A stretch of DNA of 64,000 nucleotides, from positions 1 to 64,000 of the forward strand of contig CAYMUX010000003.1 of NCBI GenBank assembly GCA_964393845.1, read 5' to 3'. The translations under genes and the position numbers were made by a program. This DNA comes from UBA6902 sp964393845. GTDB lineage: Bacteria; Nitrospirota; Thermodesulfovibrionia; UBA6902. Shown here in pieces: positions 63,862 through 64,000 of this stretch. How positions within the stretch are numbered: position 1 is the first letter of the stretch; every line of letters starts with the position of its first letter. Under the pieces are notes generated by a model. That model saw only the letters and a list, made by a program, of their open reading frames with translations, did no database searches and had not been told where the DNA came from.

Positions 63862-64000
63862 AGACTCCCCTCCTTATGAAATATTTTTAAGCTCTTTCAC
63901 TAGTGTCCTAACGTTGCATTTTAGGATATGATAACACATTAAGAATGAAGACGTTACATGACTTATTAACATTTATCTATTTGAAATCGGAATGGCATAG
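63862..64000. other. Upstream region of the nucleosidase operon, window end
   Basis: 139 bases without a gene. They contain the ribosome site of the nucleosidase gene and A/T-rich sequence; no clear -35/-10 pair was found by eye. Confidence 0.4.

Overview
The window is one contiguous stretch of a bacterial chromosome of moderate GC. It carries giant multiheme c-type cytochromes, two sets of System II cytochrome c maturation genes, a PEP-CTERM protein with its PrsK/PrsR-type regulators, B12-binding radical SAM proteins and several cyclic-di-GMP-linked genes. This mix suggests an anaerobic or metal-respiring Gram-negative bacterium, most likely Nitrospirota (Thermodesulfovibrio-like) or Desulfobacterota. 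That assignment is inference from gene content; there is no rRNA here to confirm it.

Layout. 1-8 kb: two very large secreted multiheme proteins built from internal DNA repeats, the first cut by the window edge. 8-16.2 kb: a resB/ccsA/lipoprotein set on the + strand, a B12 radical SAM gene, and a second ccs set on the - strand whose resB is frameshifted. 16.4-21.2 kb: hpt, a J-domain/zinc-ribbon/PilZ-like fusion, tRNA-Leu(TAA), a pseudouridine synthase and a ParE/RelE-type toxin-antitoxin pair. 21.4-25.2 kb: a decayed DNA cytosine methyltransferase, a Rho-like protein without the RNA-binding domain, a MazG-like pyrophosphohydrolase and a secreted nuclease. 25.4-27.4 kb: a PP2C phosphatase and Ser/Thr kinase pair. 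27.5-38.1 kb: a large fibronectin-repeat protein behind a cyclic-di-GMP riboswitch, then a PEP-CTERM protein with a textbook sigma-54 promoter, a Crp-family regulator, PrsK, a PAPS-reductase-family protein, a phosphodiesterase-like protein and the sigma-54 activator PrsR. 38.1-41.3 kb: queF, thiD, a Nudix gene, a zinc-ribbon protein and a HesB/IscA gene split by a 99-bp palindromic mobile element. 41.4-45.9 kb: a PhnD-like binding protein, a hybrid kinase and an HD-GYP response regulator in one operon. 46.2-57.7 kb: mostly housekeeping (pncC, ligA, htpG, csp, mgsA, rlmB, a second B12 radical SAM gene, deoB). 57.7-64 kb: accessory genes, including a Gfo/Idh/MocA oxidoreductase and an unusual three-gene minus-strand operon (nucleosidase fusion, ASKHA kinase fusion, DegT aminotransferase).

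How it fits together. The cytochromes next to resB/ccsA suggest local coupling of heme attachment with extracellular electron transfer. Cyclic-di-GMP recurs: a riboswitch, a PilZ-like fusion and an HD-GYP regulator driven by a periplasmic-binding-protein/kinase pair. PrsK/PrsR probably activates the PEP-CTERM gene through its -24/-12 promoter. Small mobile elements have marked the region: one interrupts the HesB gene with a TA target duplication, and two nested inverted-repeat elements share a core, one of them supplying the stop codon of the DegT gene. The least explained part is the operon at 59.6-63.9 kb.
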